From the NCBI GenBank assembly GCA_028673005.1, contig CM054117.1, positions 32,832,561 to 32,896,560 on the forward strand: a DNA stretch of 64,000 bases. Direction: 5' to 3'. Made by a program: the position numbers and the translations under genes. Shown here piece by piece: positions 1 to 14,300 of this stretch. Numbering within the stretch: the stretch's first letter is position 1; the number at the start of each line of letters is the position of its first letter. The DNA comes from Tanypteryx hageni. Taxonomy: Eukaryota > Arthropoda > Insecta > Odonata > Petaluridae. Under the pieces are notes generated by a model. That model was not told the DNA's origin and did not search any database. It worked only from the letters and a program-made list of their open reading frames with translations.

Positions 1-1
1 A

Positions 2-724
2 AGAAGACGGGCTGGTCTGAGTTTGGAATCGAAAGAAAATGGACTACGCAAGAGAAGGCAAGCTAAATGAAGTAGATTAAATGAACGCGCGCCTGATGCA
101 AATAATTCTCAACTTGAAGTTCCCATTGAAGAACTTAATTGCGGAAATATTACTCAGACGTGCAATTACTGTGGTGCTCTTTACTGGCCAAATGATGTAA
201 ATACTGCTAAAAAATACACAAACTGTTGTCATGACGGAAAAGTTTCACTCGAAGATTTATCGGATACGCCTGATTTACTGAAAGAATTATTAACAGAAAA
301 CACAAGTGAAGCTAAAAATTATCGAGAACATATAACAGAATACAATGCTGCATTAGCTTTCGCTTCTATGGGAGCAGAAATCGAAACACCTTCGGGAATA
401 GGACCCTACTGTTTTCGTATTCATGAACAAATTTACCATGAGGTTTCTCCATTGTATTCGAACCAACATAACAAACCGGGATACGGACAACTGTATATAT
501 TTGATATGAGTGAAGCAACAAACAAACGTATGGACAATAACCAAGGTTGTTTACGAATTGTTATGGGAAGATTAGATTCGATGTTAAGGGGAATAAATCC
601 GTTTGCCGAATCTTACAAACAAATGTATCAGATAACACAAGCTAATTAAACAGTTAAAGTTAAAATTGTTTTTATGGAAGATCCAAACTTAGACTTGAGG
701 AGATATACTTCGAGAACTTGCTGA
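2..724 (+). pseudogene. Helitron Rep/helicase N-terminal fragment (broken)
   Basis: One reading frame runs from the window edge through three stops (68-70, 647-649, 722-724). It reads as the region upstream of the HUH Rep domain in Helitron proteins (Helitron_like_N type). Visible marks are a basic start (LRKRRQAK), a CxxC pair (CNYCGALYWP), CCHDGKVSL, the YNAALAFASMGAEI block, FRIHEQIYHEVSPLY, YGQLYIFD, and after the second stop VFMEDPNLDLRRY, which normally precedes the Rep domain. The HUH motif and the helicase are absent: about 10 bases after the last coding similarity comes the element's 3' terminus. This is therefore an internally deleted, non-autonomous derivative, truncated on the left by the window edge. 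The family is assigned from remembered motif layout, not from a search. An alternative is a host PIF1-like gene captured from a Helitron. Confidence 0.8.
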
Positions 725-734
725 AATACAGTTT

Positions 735-769
735 GGCTAGCGCGCAGATGTTCTGCGCGGGTTAGCTAG
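735..769 (+). mobile_element. Helitron 3' terminus (hairpin + CTAG)
   Basis: Positions 741-748 (cgcgcaga) and 752-759 (tctgcgcg) form a perfect 8-bp stem with a 3-base loop. Six bases later comes CTAG (766-769), followed by T at 770. A short GC-rich hairpin, then CTRR, then the 3' target base T is the classical Helitron 3' end. It lies directly downstream of a Helitron protein fragment on the same strand, so the two support each other. Element DNA should end at 769. Confidence 0.85.
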
Positions 770-3700
770 TAGATTATAATATAATAGATTATTTACCAGT
801 TTAGATCTTGGTGTATGGTAATTTTTAAAGTTATTTCAGTATGCAAGCACCAACATCTCGTATAATTAAAGAGATACAAACACATGAAATCCATGCAATC
901 CATATTGAATGGTATCGTAGTAATAATTTAGGTGACAAAGAATTCCAAAAAAATATGGAAATTTTAAAAAATGCGTGAAGCATATTTATAAGTTTAATAA
1001 TAAAGAACAAATATCTTTTAATTGTCGCGAAATTCTTATCACTTAACCTTTAAATAGAGAAAATAATACTTAAATATTAGACTATGAAAATAAATCTACC
1101 AGCGACAAAAGTATCACTTAAGAGATAACTACAAAAGAGGTAAATATAAAAAATGAGGAAATATAAAAGAAGATTTTTCGGAGAAAAGAATAGTTCTATA
1201 AGTGGAAGAAGAAAGGAAAAAATAAAAATTCAGAAAATAACGCTAGAGATGAAAAGAAGAAAAGAAGCGAAGGAGGAGTAATGGCTTCTGGACAGAAAGA
1301 AAGTGGATAAAATTGGTTCAAGTCCCCAAAAAAGCGAAACTATTAGCTTCTTAGAGCAGTGAAGAATATATAAGCTAGAAATAGGCACATTATTAACTTC
1401 ATGACGTTAAGTATATAAATCGCAGCAGAGTATTCAGATTTTTTCTTTTTTTAGATAACAGGGTGTTTTTAACTTTGGGTATGATTAAGACGTTATTGAC
1501 GATATTTTACGTTTCTGTTATCCAACTCTCGAAAAAGATTTTCAATGCCGTTAGGCTATACAATCCACTCACTATCTCACTATAAATTAAATAAATTTTT
1601 ATTTTTCAATGCAAAATTAGGATATTGATTATTCAGATTCTATTGTGGGAAGAATAAAAAAACGCGTAAGATTTCGGAGTGAGATATTTTGGCTATGAGT
1701 GTCGAAATGGAAAGGAATTCGAATCGGGAAGAGTTATAACGAACGACCTTACCTTCAACAATAAATTTAGAAGCAATTAAATCATCGAAATATCTCCGGA
1801 AATAAATTTTAGCAGCCGAATCATAGCGTCATTTTTAGCTTTTAAGGTATAGATGGAAATGAAAAAGAATCATCGTAAAGAAACGACTTTAAAACAATTT
1901 AATTAAAGTGACAAACGACTCCCGTTAACTATGGAAACCTATCTAAATTGTAGTTTTTTTGAGAATTTTTTTAAAATTATTGTTTCTGCATTCCAGGAAA
2001 GGGGGACACCTTCCCGTCAATCCGATGTATAGAGAATAAAAATCTATACATGGCGCGTCGCGGTATAAACACATGTTTTACCCCAAGATCGAATAACCAT
2101 ATACCATCCAGTTAGGCGCTAAAATAAATTACGCTTCGCAGACTGCTCGGATGCCATAAAAATCCGACGAAGGAAAAAAAGAGAGCGATAACTCCTCCAT
2201 CTTTAGGAAAAGGATTTTGACGCATGAAATATCCACCCTTCCCCCACGATCCTATTCTTTAGCGACCGCCAAACAAAATAAAAACCTCGGGATCGACAGA
2301 TATATATTCCTCCGGCACTACTCCTTTTAACCAGAGACTATGGCGCCCCGCCGCACTGGGGGAAAAAGGAACTGCCTTAGAAGAAAATGTAACGGGAGGG
2401 GAAGAAGACGTATCCTTGCTTAAGGATAGATGGTGACGTTAGGGGGAAACTTTTTCCTCTTACTTCCACTTCAAACCGGGGACTTCCACCCCTCCCCCCG
2501 CAAAGCACGGGCGTCATATATCGCGTTTATTCTGTTCGGGCGTGAATCATCGCCGCCGCAATCGCACTGCAAAAATATATATTTATATATAACCGATGTG
2601 ATTCAGAACCCCTATGCGGAAGGTTGGGAAGGTTGTTGGCTTTCCTTTCTGCTCGGAAAAAGGGTTTTCGGCGCGCAGGCAGTACAACGGTGGGGAAATT
2701 ACGATTTGTACGAGAAATGCAGGTAACAGGAGGGGAATTTGAGAGAATAAAAAAGGGGCAATGTGAAGAATCAGCGCAAGTTGTATATCAACTATTGGAG
2801 GAAGTCGGATTGACAGCGCCTGAAAATGCATTTTATTTCGGCGACGTACGAGTTGACTGATATAAGGCAGAGTGGCATCTTGAAATATTACCTTCTTTTC
2901 GCGTTGGCATGTGGCAAAAAAACGCATGATTTTGTACTTGACGGAGGAGTTTGAAGAAGTGAAATATATAGAGCGTGTCATTACTACTGTCGAGTTGTTT
3001 TCCTTCAGGAATACCTATATTTGTAGTCGCTTTAAAAATTTCAAATAAAGTAAAAATATAAATAACGTGTTTTATTCTATAAACAGTCTCTCGTCTTTTT
3101 TTGAGCGAAAACGTGGCGTACACGAAAGAAAGAGTCCATATCTATGACTGCAAGTACAAAATAGAATCTCTATTTGGTGTAATCTTGGATAAACCATACG
3201 TTTTTCGTAGAAAAGTTTTCTGTCAATTAAAAATGACACATTTCTTAGGAGAACTTAAGAGCAACTACCAGCGTGACGTGGGACAGCTTCCGAAGTTTTG
3301 TAGGTGGCGAAATTACTTCATTTACGATCGCAGCAGGAGAGATACAAGCTTAGATTACTTCTTTTTACGTTGATCTAACGGGATTCCTAACAGTTAAAGG
3401 GGATATTCCACTATATAATCAATAATTCACCGTATACACTTCCATTTATTCCTATATTCTTCCATTGAAAATGTCTTAATACGGATCTATACTATTTCAG
3501 ATATGTACGTACGCGAGTTTTTAGTGAGATATATGGTATTGAAGACAATTTTTGTGCAGACTTAATAAGAATTTCCGAGATTTTGCATTTTCTGGGTCAA
3601 AGCTTACAAGAGTCGACGGGTGTACAAAATCTGAAAAATCCAGAAAACACCATGACGGGCGGATTGCGAATTAAATTATAAGACAGAGTAGTACAATATA

Positions 3701-4700
3701 CCCTTCACTTTATTTGTTTTATTAAAAAATGTCGTCCGAAAAGTAACTTCATTTGTGTTCTCTTGTCGGAATTAGGATCGTCAAATTTTCAATATTGATT
3801 TGATCGTGAATAAATTTAAACCTGCGGGGTTTAGAATCACGTCTCCTACCTGAATGACATTGTATGGATAAATGACAATAACTTGTGAGAATACTAGGTG
3901 CCCAGCAAAAGATGATTTTTGGCCGCTCATGAAGTTTTCATCTTTAAGAATATCACGCAAGAGTGATTTAACCAGCGGCAAGAATTAAAATCATTTTAGC
4001 ATAATTTTGCAAAAGGGATGATTCGAAATAGAAAAGAATAAAATCGTCAATCAATCAAGTGGATAGCATTGATTCAATGCTGGGCCACTATATTCGCCAA
4101 GTTGTTCATTCAAAGATTGATTGAAGAGCAAACTTTATATCTGAAAGTATAATATAATGACAATATTCGCAAAATATATGTAGGCAAATGTAAAAGAACT
4201 CAGAGAAAACCCACCAACTAAAAACATCCAGTGCATTTCAACACTTAGTGTTCCCTACAACTTTCATTTGCACTCATGATAAACTCTGTAACGTTATTCG
4301 TATAACTACTAGAAAAGTTTTGCAACGCTTACAGAATGTCAATGAAAGTCGAAGGATCAAAGCTTAATAAGCACGGAAATCACGAAAAAGGACAAATGAA
4401 TCACTCAGTGGCGATAAAATATAAGTAAAAGTTATTAAAAAACAACACTTTTAAAAGTAGAATGGAATTTCCTTATTATCTTTCAAAGAACAATTTTGCC
4501 ATTGATCAACAACTTTAAGAAGCGTTTCAACTTTGAATCTCAGTTGACCATTGCATCATTTAATCAAGTTAATTTTGTTACGCATGGATGGACACGCGTC
4601 TACTATTAAATTTTGAATCATCAGACAAATATTGTTAACACCAAGGGAAATTGAAAGAAGCGTGTCAGGAGCAAATTTTAATGACATTTATGTTTGCCTA
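770..4700. other. Unassigned AT-rich DNA
   Basis: I see no gene here. The first 1.2 kb is purine-rich and low in complexity. From about 2.0 to 2.85 kb the GC content rises and several short ORFs overlap (for example 2430-2726 and 2624-2860), but none has a recognisable domain. Their overlap on both strands suggests chance ORFs. The rest is AT-rich with no clear repeat boundary. Confidence 0.5.
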
Positions 4701-4709
4701 ACGAACTAT

Positions 4710-5540
4710 GGGTACAAGGCGCTCGAGTGAACCCAGGCGGAGGAAAGGACTCCCATTCATCACCCTCTCAACTTCCAATCCCGACGAATAATTATCGCAC
4801 GCACTAAAGAGAAAGAAGAGGCTATTATGCCCACGGTATACAACTCGGACGGCGGCGCCTGCGCGCAAAAAATCCCTCTCTCAACTAAACGAACGAACGA
4901 CAAAAAAAAAACAAAACACGCTCGTTCCCCTCGTCCCGTGAATTCTCCCATCCCTCTCTTTAATCTAACCCCCTTTTATTACAAACATTAAGGCCGCACA
5001 CAAACACGATCACGCGAACCCAAACACGCCCACGCAAAACGCGGGCGGTCATTACCGCGGTACGCGGCAAAAAGTCCCCCATCCGCTCGCTTAGGTCTCC
5101 CAAAGAAAGCGGACCGTATCCTCTCGTGGGACCAAGAGAGAAAGTATAGGAGAGATGAGGAAGAGATTGTAAGTGGAGAAAGGAAGAGGGAGAGATAAGA
5201 CGAGGGGAATGGAGGAGAGGATAAAGGAGATGTAGGGAGGTGGAAGGGATCTCTTTCAAGGACCACGACTCCCTTCCTCACCCATTCACCCACTCTCACC
5301 GCGACACAGCAGGTTATATTTTTCTCTGTCGCCCATTCCGAAGAGAGCACGGCAGACGTCAAGACCAGAGTAGGGCTTGTGTGTGACAAGGTGGAACGGC
5401 GCGCGCTGCGCATCAACAAACATTTCGAGCTTTTTGGGGATTCCCCGCAGATATCCCTTTAAACGAAACGACGACAGCCCGACCTCACTCCTTTCCTTAA
5501 TGCTATTTCGGCTCATTCCTAAGGATGTATCCGTGCAGAA
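4710..5540. other. CpG-dense, GC-richer block
   Basis: This block stands out from its AT-rich flanks by dense CpG (for example around 4850-4870 and 5000-5060) and by runs of GA and CT. Minus-strand ORFs of 76-143 codons overlap each other in different frames, are low in complexity and match nothing I recognise. The block could be a promoter-proximal CpG region of an unseen gene or simply a repeat. I see no convincing TATA/initiator pair or splice sites. Confidence 0.35.
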
Positions 5541-8500
5541 GTAAGACTTTCTCCATACTTGGAGGTTCGTAGTGGTTTAATTGCAAGGCTAGAAGACAAC
5601 TTGTACGAACGCACAACAGTACTAGAGTATGTGTTTTAAAGAAAGTAACCATGACCGGTAAACCGCATGGATTAAAAGTCGTTCATCTAACTCTATAATT
5701 TAAGAAGAGGCTACTGCATTTTTAAAAAGAAAATTAATACTTTAAGAAGCAATTAATCCTGCACATTCAACGCCATACTTTTTACACTTAAGTCCTACGT
5801 CTAAAGGTCCGAATTCCTGCATTTTCGTAGGTGTACGGCGATAAACGCCATGCCCATGTTATTTTAAAGCGAAAAATGATAACTCAGCTCTGTATAAGGC
5901 TCATTTTCTAGATAAAAATCCTATCACAAAGGCGCATTAAAACATCGCACATTAAATCGTGATATATATACTCGCATTCACGAGCGCGTAGGAATTTAAA
6001 AAATGTAAATATAAGCTCATTTCCGGCTACAAGCTGGAGCAGAGATGTTTCAGGAAGTTCTTTTTCCTTTTGTAAGCATTGATATCTCCTCTAGCCCATC
6101 CTTCCTTTTCTCCTCCATTGTCTGCCGTGTTTCCTTTTCTCTGCAACTGCAATCAGAAAATACTCCCGGGAAATGCAGGGTAGCCTAGCGTTCGTGCTAT
6201 ATGAGGTGGCGAAAGTGGCATGATTTTTAGACTTCAGGCTGGAAAGGTCTAATCTTTATTAACGCAATATGAACGAATAGAAAGCAAAAACGCTTTCATG
6301 CGCATTCAAGACTCTATTTTATACATTAATTTTTGGTTTGCTAAATATGTTCCCTCAGATTACAACAAAAGGTTCTCAAATGAAATAGCTGCAGGTTACA
6401 TCGCCAGGTAACTGACGGAAAACAGAAAATTTTCCCTAATTGTGTATTGGAATGACAAGTGAGGAAATAAGTGCATAGGTAATTACATAAGGCGCTTTAT
6501 TCTTGCTTTAGGATTACGACGTCGTCATTTATGGAGTGTACGTTTCCATCTTGTTTGGATTAAATGTAATTGTTTGCTCTCATTCGACACGGATTTGAAT
6601 TCTGTTTTAAAAAACCATAAACATAGTCTTTCAGCCATAGACCTCTTATGTACTGAGCTGCTGTCATAATTTTAACTAGTTTAAAAATGCAAATTTATAA
6701 TTCCATGCATCGATATAGTTGTTTTCTTATTAAGGGGGTAGAAATGAAACAAAGGGGTCGGGAAAAACACCGATTACTCTCCACCTGCAAATCCTAGATC
6801 TACCAAATTTTGATTGTTTAGTCCTCATACAGAAAAACATCCTGAAAATTTTGCTTATTCAAGTTGCAGAATACCAGTGGCATTTCCCGAAAAGACAGAC
6901 GGACAGAAAAACCGAATACATAAGCGATTATTTTAAGGAAAAAATCGCTAATAAAGTGGGGGAGACGTCAGAAATGGGCATAAATACTGATAATCTATCC
7001 GAAGAAAGTCTTTCTAAGTATAGTCTCAAATGTTTAGCTTCAGGATGAGCTACTGCAAAGTTGAAATAATTACACTGCTATTTAAGTATAGGATACAAGA
7101 GAGTTAGTTCCAAGATATTTTAACAATATAAATTACCAGATATTAACGATAAAATATCATTATAGAGCAGTAAAGTTTTAATTTGCTTCAGGTTAAACTT
7201 TATAATATACAATAACAATGTTTCAATTGAAGGATAAAGCGACGGGATATTTTTTATCATAAAATAGATAAATATAACTAAAAATACTCTGAGCGAAAGT
7301 TGATAAAAATATAAGCAATTAAAATTTTTTAAACGCATAAAGAATCGGAAAACTATGTACCAAGGGGAATATTGTATGGATTTATTTTTTTCTGGACGTT
7401 TTATGTACCTATGACGCTGGCAAAAGAGGAGTCAATTCAAAGGTTACTTTACAATTCATCCAATTGAAATTACTTATAACTTATGATAAAATTCAAAGAG
7501 ATTAAAATATATAATATGAAGCTCTATAACAAGTTTAGTTCCTGGAATTATTTGTAAATATGAGTAATAAGTAAATTTATTCTACCAATTTGTAGAATTT
7601 TTAAAATGAATAATGAGTGAACACGTTAAAAAAATGGCCTTTGAATTTAAAGTTTTTCTTTGAATATCATTGGGGAAAAAATAATCACTCTCTAGCGGAA
7701 AGATGACGTCAACTCACTAAAAACGCGAGTTGGGTTTCAGGACGTCTGTCTGCAGCGACTACATATCTATACTACAGAATCACAGTACGCCATTCCAAGT
7801 TTTTCTAGGTCATCCCTTGTTCGACAGGAGGGCGATTAAAATAAAACCCTATTACATTTGTCTTCAATTCTCTATCTGTGACAGACACATCACAATGGAT
7901 TTATTCTACAAGACTCCAAAAATTTTGAAATTTTGTTTTAAAGATTTGTTGCGGAATATGTTCGACAGATTTAAAACGTGACACAAATTTACAATAGATC
8001 ACCCAGCAATTCAACTGGAAATATCCTGTATTGGTAGAAGTTAAACTAAATTTCTGAACTAAAATTTTCATACCATTCAATTTATAAATTTTTATAGGGT
8101 ACTAAAAGCACAAAAAACATATAGGAAAACAAATTTATTTAAAAATTTCTAAATTCTTACAAAAGAAAAGTTATCGAGGTTTATCGCGGGGAAGATGGAG
8201 GAATTTGGATGCTTCCCTCTCCCCCGCACCGTCATTCATTAGAAAAATGTTACTCATAACCAATACGAGTTCATTATAAATTGAATACTAAATTTTGACG
8301 GCGATTCCTCAAATTATGCTTTTTGTACAATGACTTTAAGAATTTCGAATAAAAACATTAAATAAGATACTAAGTATTATAGAGTTGGAAATTTTTAAAA
8401 ATATCTTAGATTAAGAGTCTTAAAAAACATCTTGGTTGTTGCGTAATTCAGGAAAAAAATCGATTACGTCCTGCCTTGTTTTTATTTCAACAAATTGCTG

Positions 8501-8950
8501 TATTTTTGTCTTTTATTTACTAGGTCATTAAAAATTTACCTATAAATATCCACTAACATTAAATTCATAACACTTTCAGCATCTGTGGACTTTCACAGGC
8601 AGCGCAAGAGTGTAAGCCGAAAATTTATCCAAAAACAGCTTCCTAAACAGAAAAAAATTTCAGTAAATATGTCAACCATGTAAATATTTTAGTTTAGAAC
8701 AGAAATATATTTAAAATATACATTGGCTTTGTTATTATAACAGAGCAACTCCTGAAGATTCCTACCGATTCTCGATAAACACGCAACATTTCGGCATAAG
8801 AAACACAACGCGACTTAAAGTCTCTCAATGCCAAACCGCCTTCTCGACTCCTCCTTCGGCATAGATCAAGAAGTAATCTCCACAGAGAGAGAGAAGAAAA
8901 AAACACTTCAAAGAAAATCAAATACTCGATTCCTAATGAACTCAATTTTC
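5541..8950. other. Unassigned AT-rich DNA
   Basis: No gene or bounded element was recognised. A short piece at about 6830-6915 ends in an AGACAGACGGACAG run, like the tails of other dispersed repeats in this window (see 24985, 47280, 51575 and 59220). ORFs of 60-83 codons are scattered and carry no domain. Confidence 0.5.
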
Positions 8951-8989
8951 TCTCCTCTCCGAACGAATAAGGAAAAAAGAAAATAAATT

Positions 8990-9660
8990 ACATCAACTAT
9001 CCAACCAATCAATCAATTCATTCCCTCTACAAGGATGCTCTTTCACCCTCTTTCCTCCGCATTCTTCTCTTCCTTCTTTTTTCTCTCCTATTCCGCGTCT
9101 CTTCGGCTCCAACTTCTCCCGCCCCCTCTCATTCTTTTTTTCCCCTTCCATCTCCCGACCGCCGCTGTGGTCCCGCCGTCGTCCGCTTCCCTCCCTTAAC
9201 CTCTTTTGCACTCTCCATCCACCCCGCCACATCTCTCTCTCTCCCCGCAACCACCAACCTCCGAGACATCCTTTTTACTCATCCTACCCATCAGAAAACC
9301 TTCCTCTATAAGGAACTTCTCTCTCATCCCTCCGCCCCGACCCGCCCCATTTCCCGGACCACCTCGCCTTTTTCCTTTCCCCTCCCTTCCACCCGCCATT
9401 CCCTCCATTTCCTACCTACTCCACTTCCTCCTCCATTCTCTCCCTCCCTAGAACCACCCACCCTACACTCCCCCATCCATATCCCCCACCCTCGCAAGAC
9501 TACATCGGTCTCACTCAATTTCTTTCGAGCGTAGCATCCACCTCCCATCCTTCTCCATCCCCCGGACCCGCCTATTTCTTCCGCTTCATCTTCCCCTACG
9601 TACTCCCCCCCCCCGTCGCTCCTCCCTATAAGAACCCTTCCCAAACTCTTCCTCTCCTTT
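8990..9660. repeat. Polypyrimidine-rich tract (CT-rich on + strand)
   Basis: About 650 bases are strongly C/T-rich on the + strand, with many CCTCC and TCTCTC runs. Long proline/serine-rich or arginine/glycine-rich ORFs on both strands are by-products of this composition. The nearby ORF at 9718-9966 is also low complexity. The tract is one of several strand-asymmetric blocks in the window. Confidence 0.7.
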
Positions 9661-9966
9661 ACTCCTGCAAGTCACTAGCATCTTCAGGAATCTCTCAATT
9701 TCCTTTTACCTCAGCCGTTGGGACCGCCGAAGTTGCTGCTGTGTTTTCCACAAAGTAATGATGTCGGAAAGATCCGATCGTGTCACGCCAGGTTTTTCTT
9801 TATTTTCCTTGTCGCCTCCGCTCTCCTATCTTTATCTCTCTCTTTTTTCTCATCCCGCCCTTCCCCAAAGCATAAATTCACCCCGTCGTCGTTCTCCTCT
9901 TTTTGGTCGAGTCGCTTAATTACGCCGCAGATCTCGACAGCTCCGCACGGACCTCCTTCAGTGTGA

Positions 9967-12900
9967 ATTTAAAAAACCCCACCGAACATCTAAAACTAAG
10001 ATCTCGAGAGTATGAATACATATATTTATAGGAAACCCTACTGGTTGATTAATTTGACTGAAAAAATTACGAGAAAAAGATGTATTTACGGATTGTCGAC
10101 TATCCGTGTTTATAAAAAGTTTTATCACTACGAATGCTTTTCCTTTGGATATCTACTTTCATTACCATTACACGCCGCTTCCTTTTGATAAACGTGGGGT
10201 TTTCTATCTTCATTCTTTGTTCTCGATAGACACCCGTTTTTGCTTCATGACAACTGCCACGTATTTCGCACTCCGCATCGCTTGGGTTGCTCTCAATACC
10301 CCTCTATGGATGCTATAGTTCTCCTTTGAACTCTGTCGCTCCTTTTGCTTACTCCACTGCCATCAGTTTTTTTATATTCATCTGTATTTTTATTTAAACA
10401 CGTCAATCTTCAGGTTTTCTAACGTCTGTGCTAAATATCGGCGTATTGACTATGGATCCTATCCTTAACATTTCCTCGCTTCATTTTCACTACTTTCTGT
10501 CTCTCTCTTTCCAATTTTTCCTCGCCTCTCTTATTCTCTACCCCTGCTCTTTTTTGATTTCACGAGAAGCTATAAATATTCCCTTCTCCTTCTTGGCTAA
10601 TTAAAATGGTTGTCAATCGACTTGTGTTGTAAACTGAGAACAAAAACAGCCTCAAGGAATTGACGTTGATTTAGAAAAAAAAGTTCGACGTCTCCTTAGT
10701 TTAATTAAAAAAAAGTCGAAAGTTTGGCAGTTAGGTAATAGTGAAAAATTAGATGGACAAAACTTCAGAATTTTGGAATATAGACTCGGGGTTTGGTTAG
10801 AGAACCGTTTCGTCGCTACCTATATATTGCGTAGCTCCAGGAGATAGTATGCTTGAAATTTCGTTTCAAAGTTCGCTCCCGAAATCCGAAGACATAATGT
10901 TGTGCTCAAAAGGGTGTGACACAAGAGAAATATGGATTAGAAGCAAGCTACTGTATAAATATGTCATGTTTCACAAAACCACTTCTAAACCATTAATCCA
11001 TACCTAAATGTCATATTTTCGAATTCGTGAATAATGATAACTTTCAATGTGATAACACAATTAACACATTTTTGTTAATTTCCAATATGTATTAAGAATA
11101 AGCTACCGTAAATAAATTTTGGAATGACATATCACAATAAAGATACTTGTTAATTTAAATTATTTTTATACTTATTTCTAATAGAAATATATCTGCAAGA
11201 GAGTTTAATTAAATGCTGGACACTTCTATTTCTCAAAAGTTGCATTTCATCGATATTTATTAGTCCTGTGAAGGAATATTTCCTAAATAATGTATACAAA
11301 TAACTTTAAAAAAAAAACAAAAATGTAAATACTATCAAACATAGATCCAACAAGGTAGGATTGGTAGAATTAAGATGTGAAATGTCTTGGTAGGATGAGG
11401 GGTAATTGAATAACATCGTACAAGGGTGGCTAACATCTGCAAAGCGGGCTTTAGCCAAACAATAACTATCTCAAACATGATTTATCACATCCTAGCGAAG
11501 AAATTGGAAGTAGTTTTTAAGAAAATAAAAGAAACATTTTTCAAGAATATTTCTTTCGCCGTATCTGCTTAAGTATCTTATTAAATCAATAAAAGCCTTT
11601 CTAAAATATATTCTATAAAACTATTTATCACCAAAAATAGTGCAAAATAGTTTCTTTAATCCTATAAATACTTATGCGATGTTGAATGTTGGTTGCATCA
11701 ATTTTTTAGATTCTTTCAGTTTTGTTTAAATGGACACCATATGACGTTTTTGATCATTCACCGTGTGAAACAAAGGCCCGAGTTCGATTCCGCAGAATTT
11801 CCATTTCTTCTCCGATCTATTAATATGTAATCGGCAGGAATCTGGTGTGATATACAATAAAAATAATCGTAAATGGAAAACAAAAAGAAAGCATGACATT
11901 TTTATAGTAACAAAATACAAATATTCTCTATATAAAATAATCTTGTTATTTACACGCTAGAGTTCAAAAGACATTCAAAGACGTTGACAAATTAAAAATA
12001 CATTCAACGTGAACGTGTAGAGAGACATTTTTCAAAAATTCAGAAACATAAAAAGAAGAAAGTAAATGCTTTCAAAACTCTAAAGAATGCATCCGGAGAA
12101 ATCATTCGACATTAATACGTATTTGACCCCTCGAAAAAACTGATCGATTTGGAACTTTCATTTCCAACCAGGGATATTTAGGAAATAAAAAAATTACGAG
12201 CTTTTCATTACTCATCCTCCTCATTTCATCCTCAACCTTTCAGAAAAAAGAATTTTTATGCAGGCAATAGCACGGAAAACAAGGCATAGAAATTTTGCCA
12301 AGTTTAATAAGAGGAATCAGGAATTCGCGCGAAAACAAAGGCGCCTCTCTGCTGCAGAATAATATTGGGCCGTCGCCATAGTAGGAGAAATAGTACGAGT
12401 ACAATAGACAAAGAAATCCAATATATGATTCCATCGCCGCAAATTGGTCGATGGTATGAATTCTCCTGACAGAATTCTCTTGACAGATGACATGAATTCT
12501 CAAGGGACATTTTTTTATTTTTTATTTTAGCATATTCATCAGCGCCCCCAATTCACGGCTAGATGCTCCAGAAAATAAAACAGTAGTCCCCTGAGGCGAG
12601 AAAAACTTTGCATCGAGGAAATGTCGATAAATGCCTACATCATCAATATAGGATTTTATAGGGATGAAAATGAAATGAATATAAAACAACTACCAGATTG
12701 TCGCAAATCTTTATTTTCTAAAAAAACTAACGCAAGGTTGCACTTCAATCATATCTCCTATGCTTAGAATTTTCTGTTAAAAAAGAAATTTAAGAAGTAG
12801 ATGTTCCGATAACGGTAATGATTATAGCTACCATGCATAAATCCTTTGTCGCCAGAATCTCGGTGAATCATCAGTCGAATTAAACAGCTGCGTTGCTGGC

Positions 12901-13680
12901 AATTTGGATGTAACGATGAAAGGAGATAGGAAAAGAGACTAAAACATTAATTTTAGCAGGCTATATTTATTGTTTAAGGAACAAAACTAGAAGAACCATA
13001 TTGTATTACAAAATTAAAATAATCGATTCACGGTATAAAATAGCAATAAAAATGGCTTTCCATCTTTCTTCTCGTTTAATCATTTCACGGTACAAAATAC
13101 TTCTCTATTCTCTGCATCCCTTTCTTCCCCTTCCCATTTAAAATCATTACACTATTTAAAAGCATTAGACTGTTATCCATGGTGTCAGAACTTCTTACTG
13201 CAAAAATCTTCAGAAATTCTCGTTTTATCTGGAATAAATCGAATTTTTAAGATTTTTCCAGCATGGATTCGGATTCTCTCTTCGAGAAAAATATTTTTCG
13301 TTCTTTCGGCTGAGCAAAAGTCCAAGTCTCAAGTTTGTATCTTAATTCCAACTAATATGTAACGATTTTTTAATAAAGAAAAAATTATTACGTGAAATTA
13401 ACGTAAAAATGGTCCACAGTTTCTGCCAGCAGTTTTCAGTTGGGGAAGCACGTTTCTCTCGAACTTTTTAAATTTATACTCCTAAACTACGTGAGCTTCT
13501 AGAGTTTCAATTTGTAATTCTCTTAAATGAAATGAATTATACGTGAATACTAGACATTTTAATACACTTCTGAAGCTCCTCCTATTTAATAATAACATTA
13601 TATCCACTTAAAAGAGAAATTATAACGACAACCATCGAAATAAAAGACAAAGTTCGAGCGAATTAACGCGACCTTAATAA
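9967..13680. other. Unassigned AT-rich DNA
   Basis: No gene was recognised. A pol III B-box-like string (AGTTCGATTCC) lies near 11774 without a convincing A box. The overlapping minus-strand ORFs at 12240-12510 share DNA in two frames and have no domain. Confidence 0.5.
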
Positions 13681-13689
13681 AAATTATAA

Positions 13690-14300
13690 TTTTTCCGAAG
13701 TGAAATCCTGCATTACACCCAAAGGAGTGCATCACACCCTAAGGAGAGCAGGTGGCAAGTCACGCTTCACCAGAAAGGGACATATCCTGCTGCATCCGAT
13801 CGCACACTCACGATATCGAACCGCACACGACCTCGCCATCATACTCTAGAGTTACCTCTCCGCCCACCCGCACCTATACCCAGTGCGCTCGCCTCTCGAG
13901 TTCTGCCGTGCAAACCACAATTAATTTTTTTCCCATCCCTATGCCCACCCTCCCCCTTTTGAAACCCTTCTCCCATTCGGGGAGCCCAACCGCACAAAAC
14001 CTCTTACTACCTTGTCTCACAAAGGATTGAAACAATCAACCTCGTCCCCACAAGGCTGTCCCATTTTCCCTCCCTCCCATTACATTTTAGACGCATTATA
14101 CGGTCTAGTTAGCCGTGCAAGGAGCACGCTTTTGGGGGAAAGGCAGAGGGGATGTAGGATACGCGGGAGGTATTTCCTACGAAAACAAGGCGACCACGCG
14201 AGTGCAGGAGCTGGTAAGGGAATGTGGCATGTTCTTAAAGCAGGGCTCTGTGGTATTCATGCGTTGAGAGATTGGAGAACGGGCAAAATAAATTGATGGA
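13690..14300. other. GC-richer block with two overlapping ORFs, unrecognised
   Basis: Positions 13752-14030 and 14012-14296 hold two short + strand ORFs of 92 and 94 codons in a block of higher GC. The first opens at a non-ATG codon and is rich in Ser/Thr/Pro. Neither shows a domain I know. The block resembles the other CT-rich islands. Coding status is doubtful. Confidence 0.3.

Noticed and set aside
4960..5516. Overlapping minus-strand ORFs in the CpG-dense block
   Set aside because: Three frames overlap, the products are low complexity and no domain or splice structure is visible.
11765..11790. Possible tRNA or SINE B-box (AGTTCGATTCC)
   Set aside because: No A box at proper spacing and no acceptor-stem pairing found.
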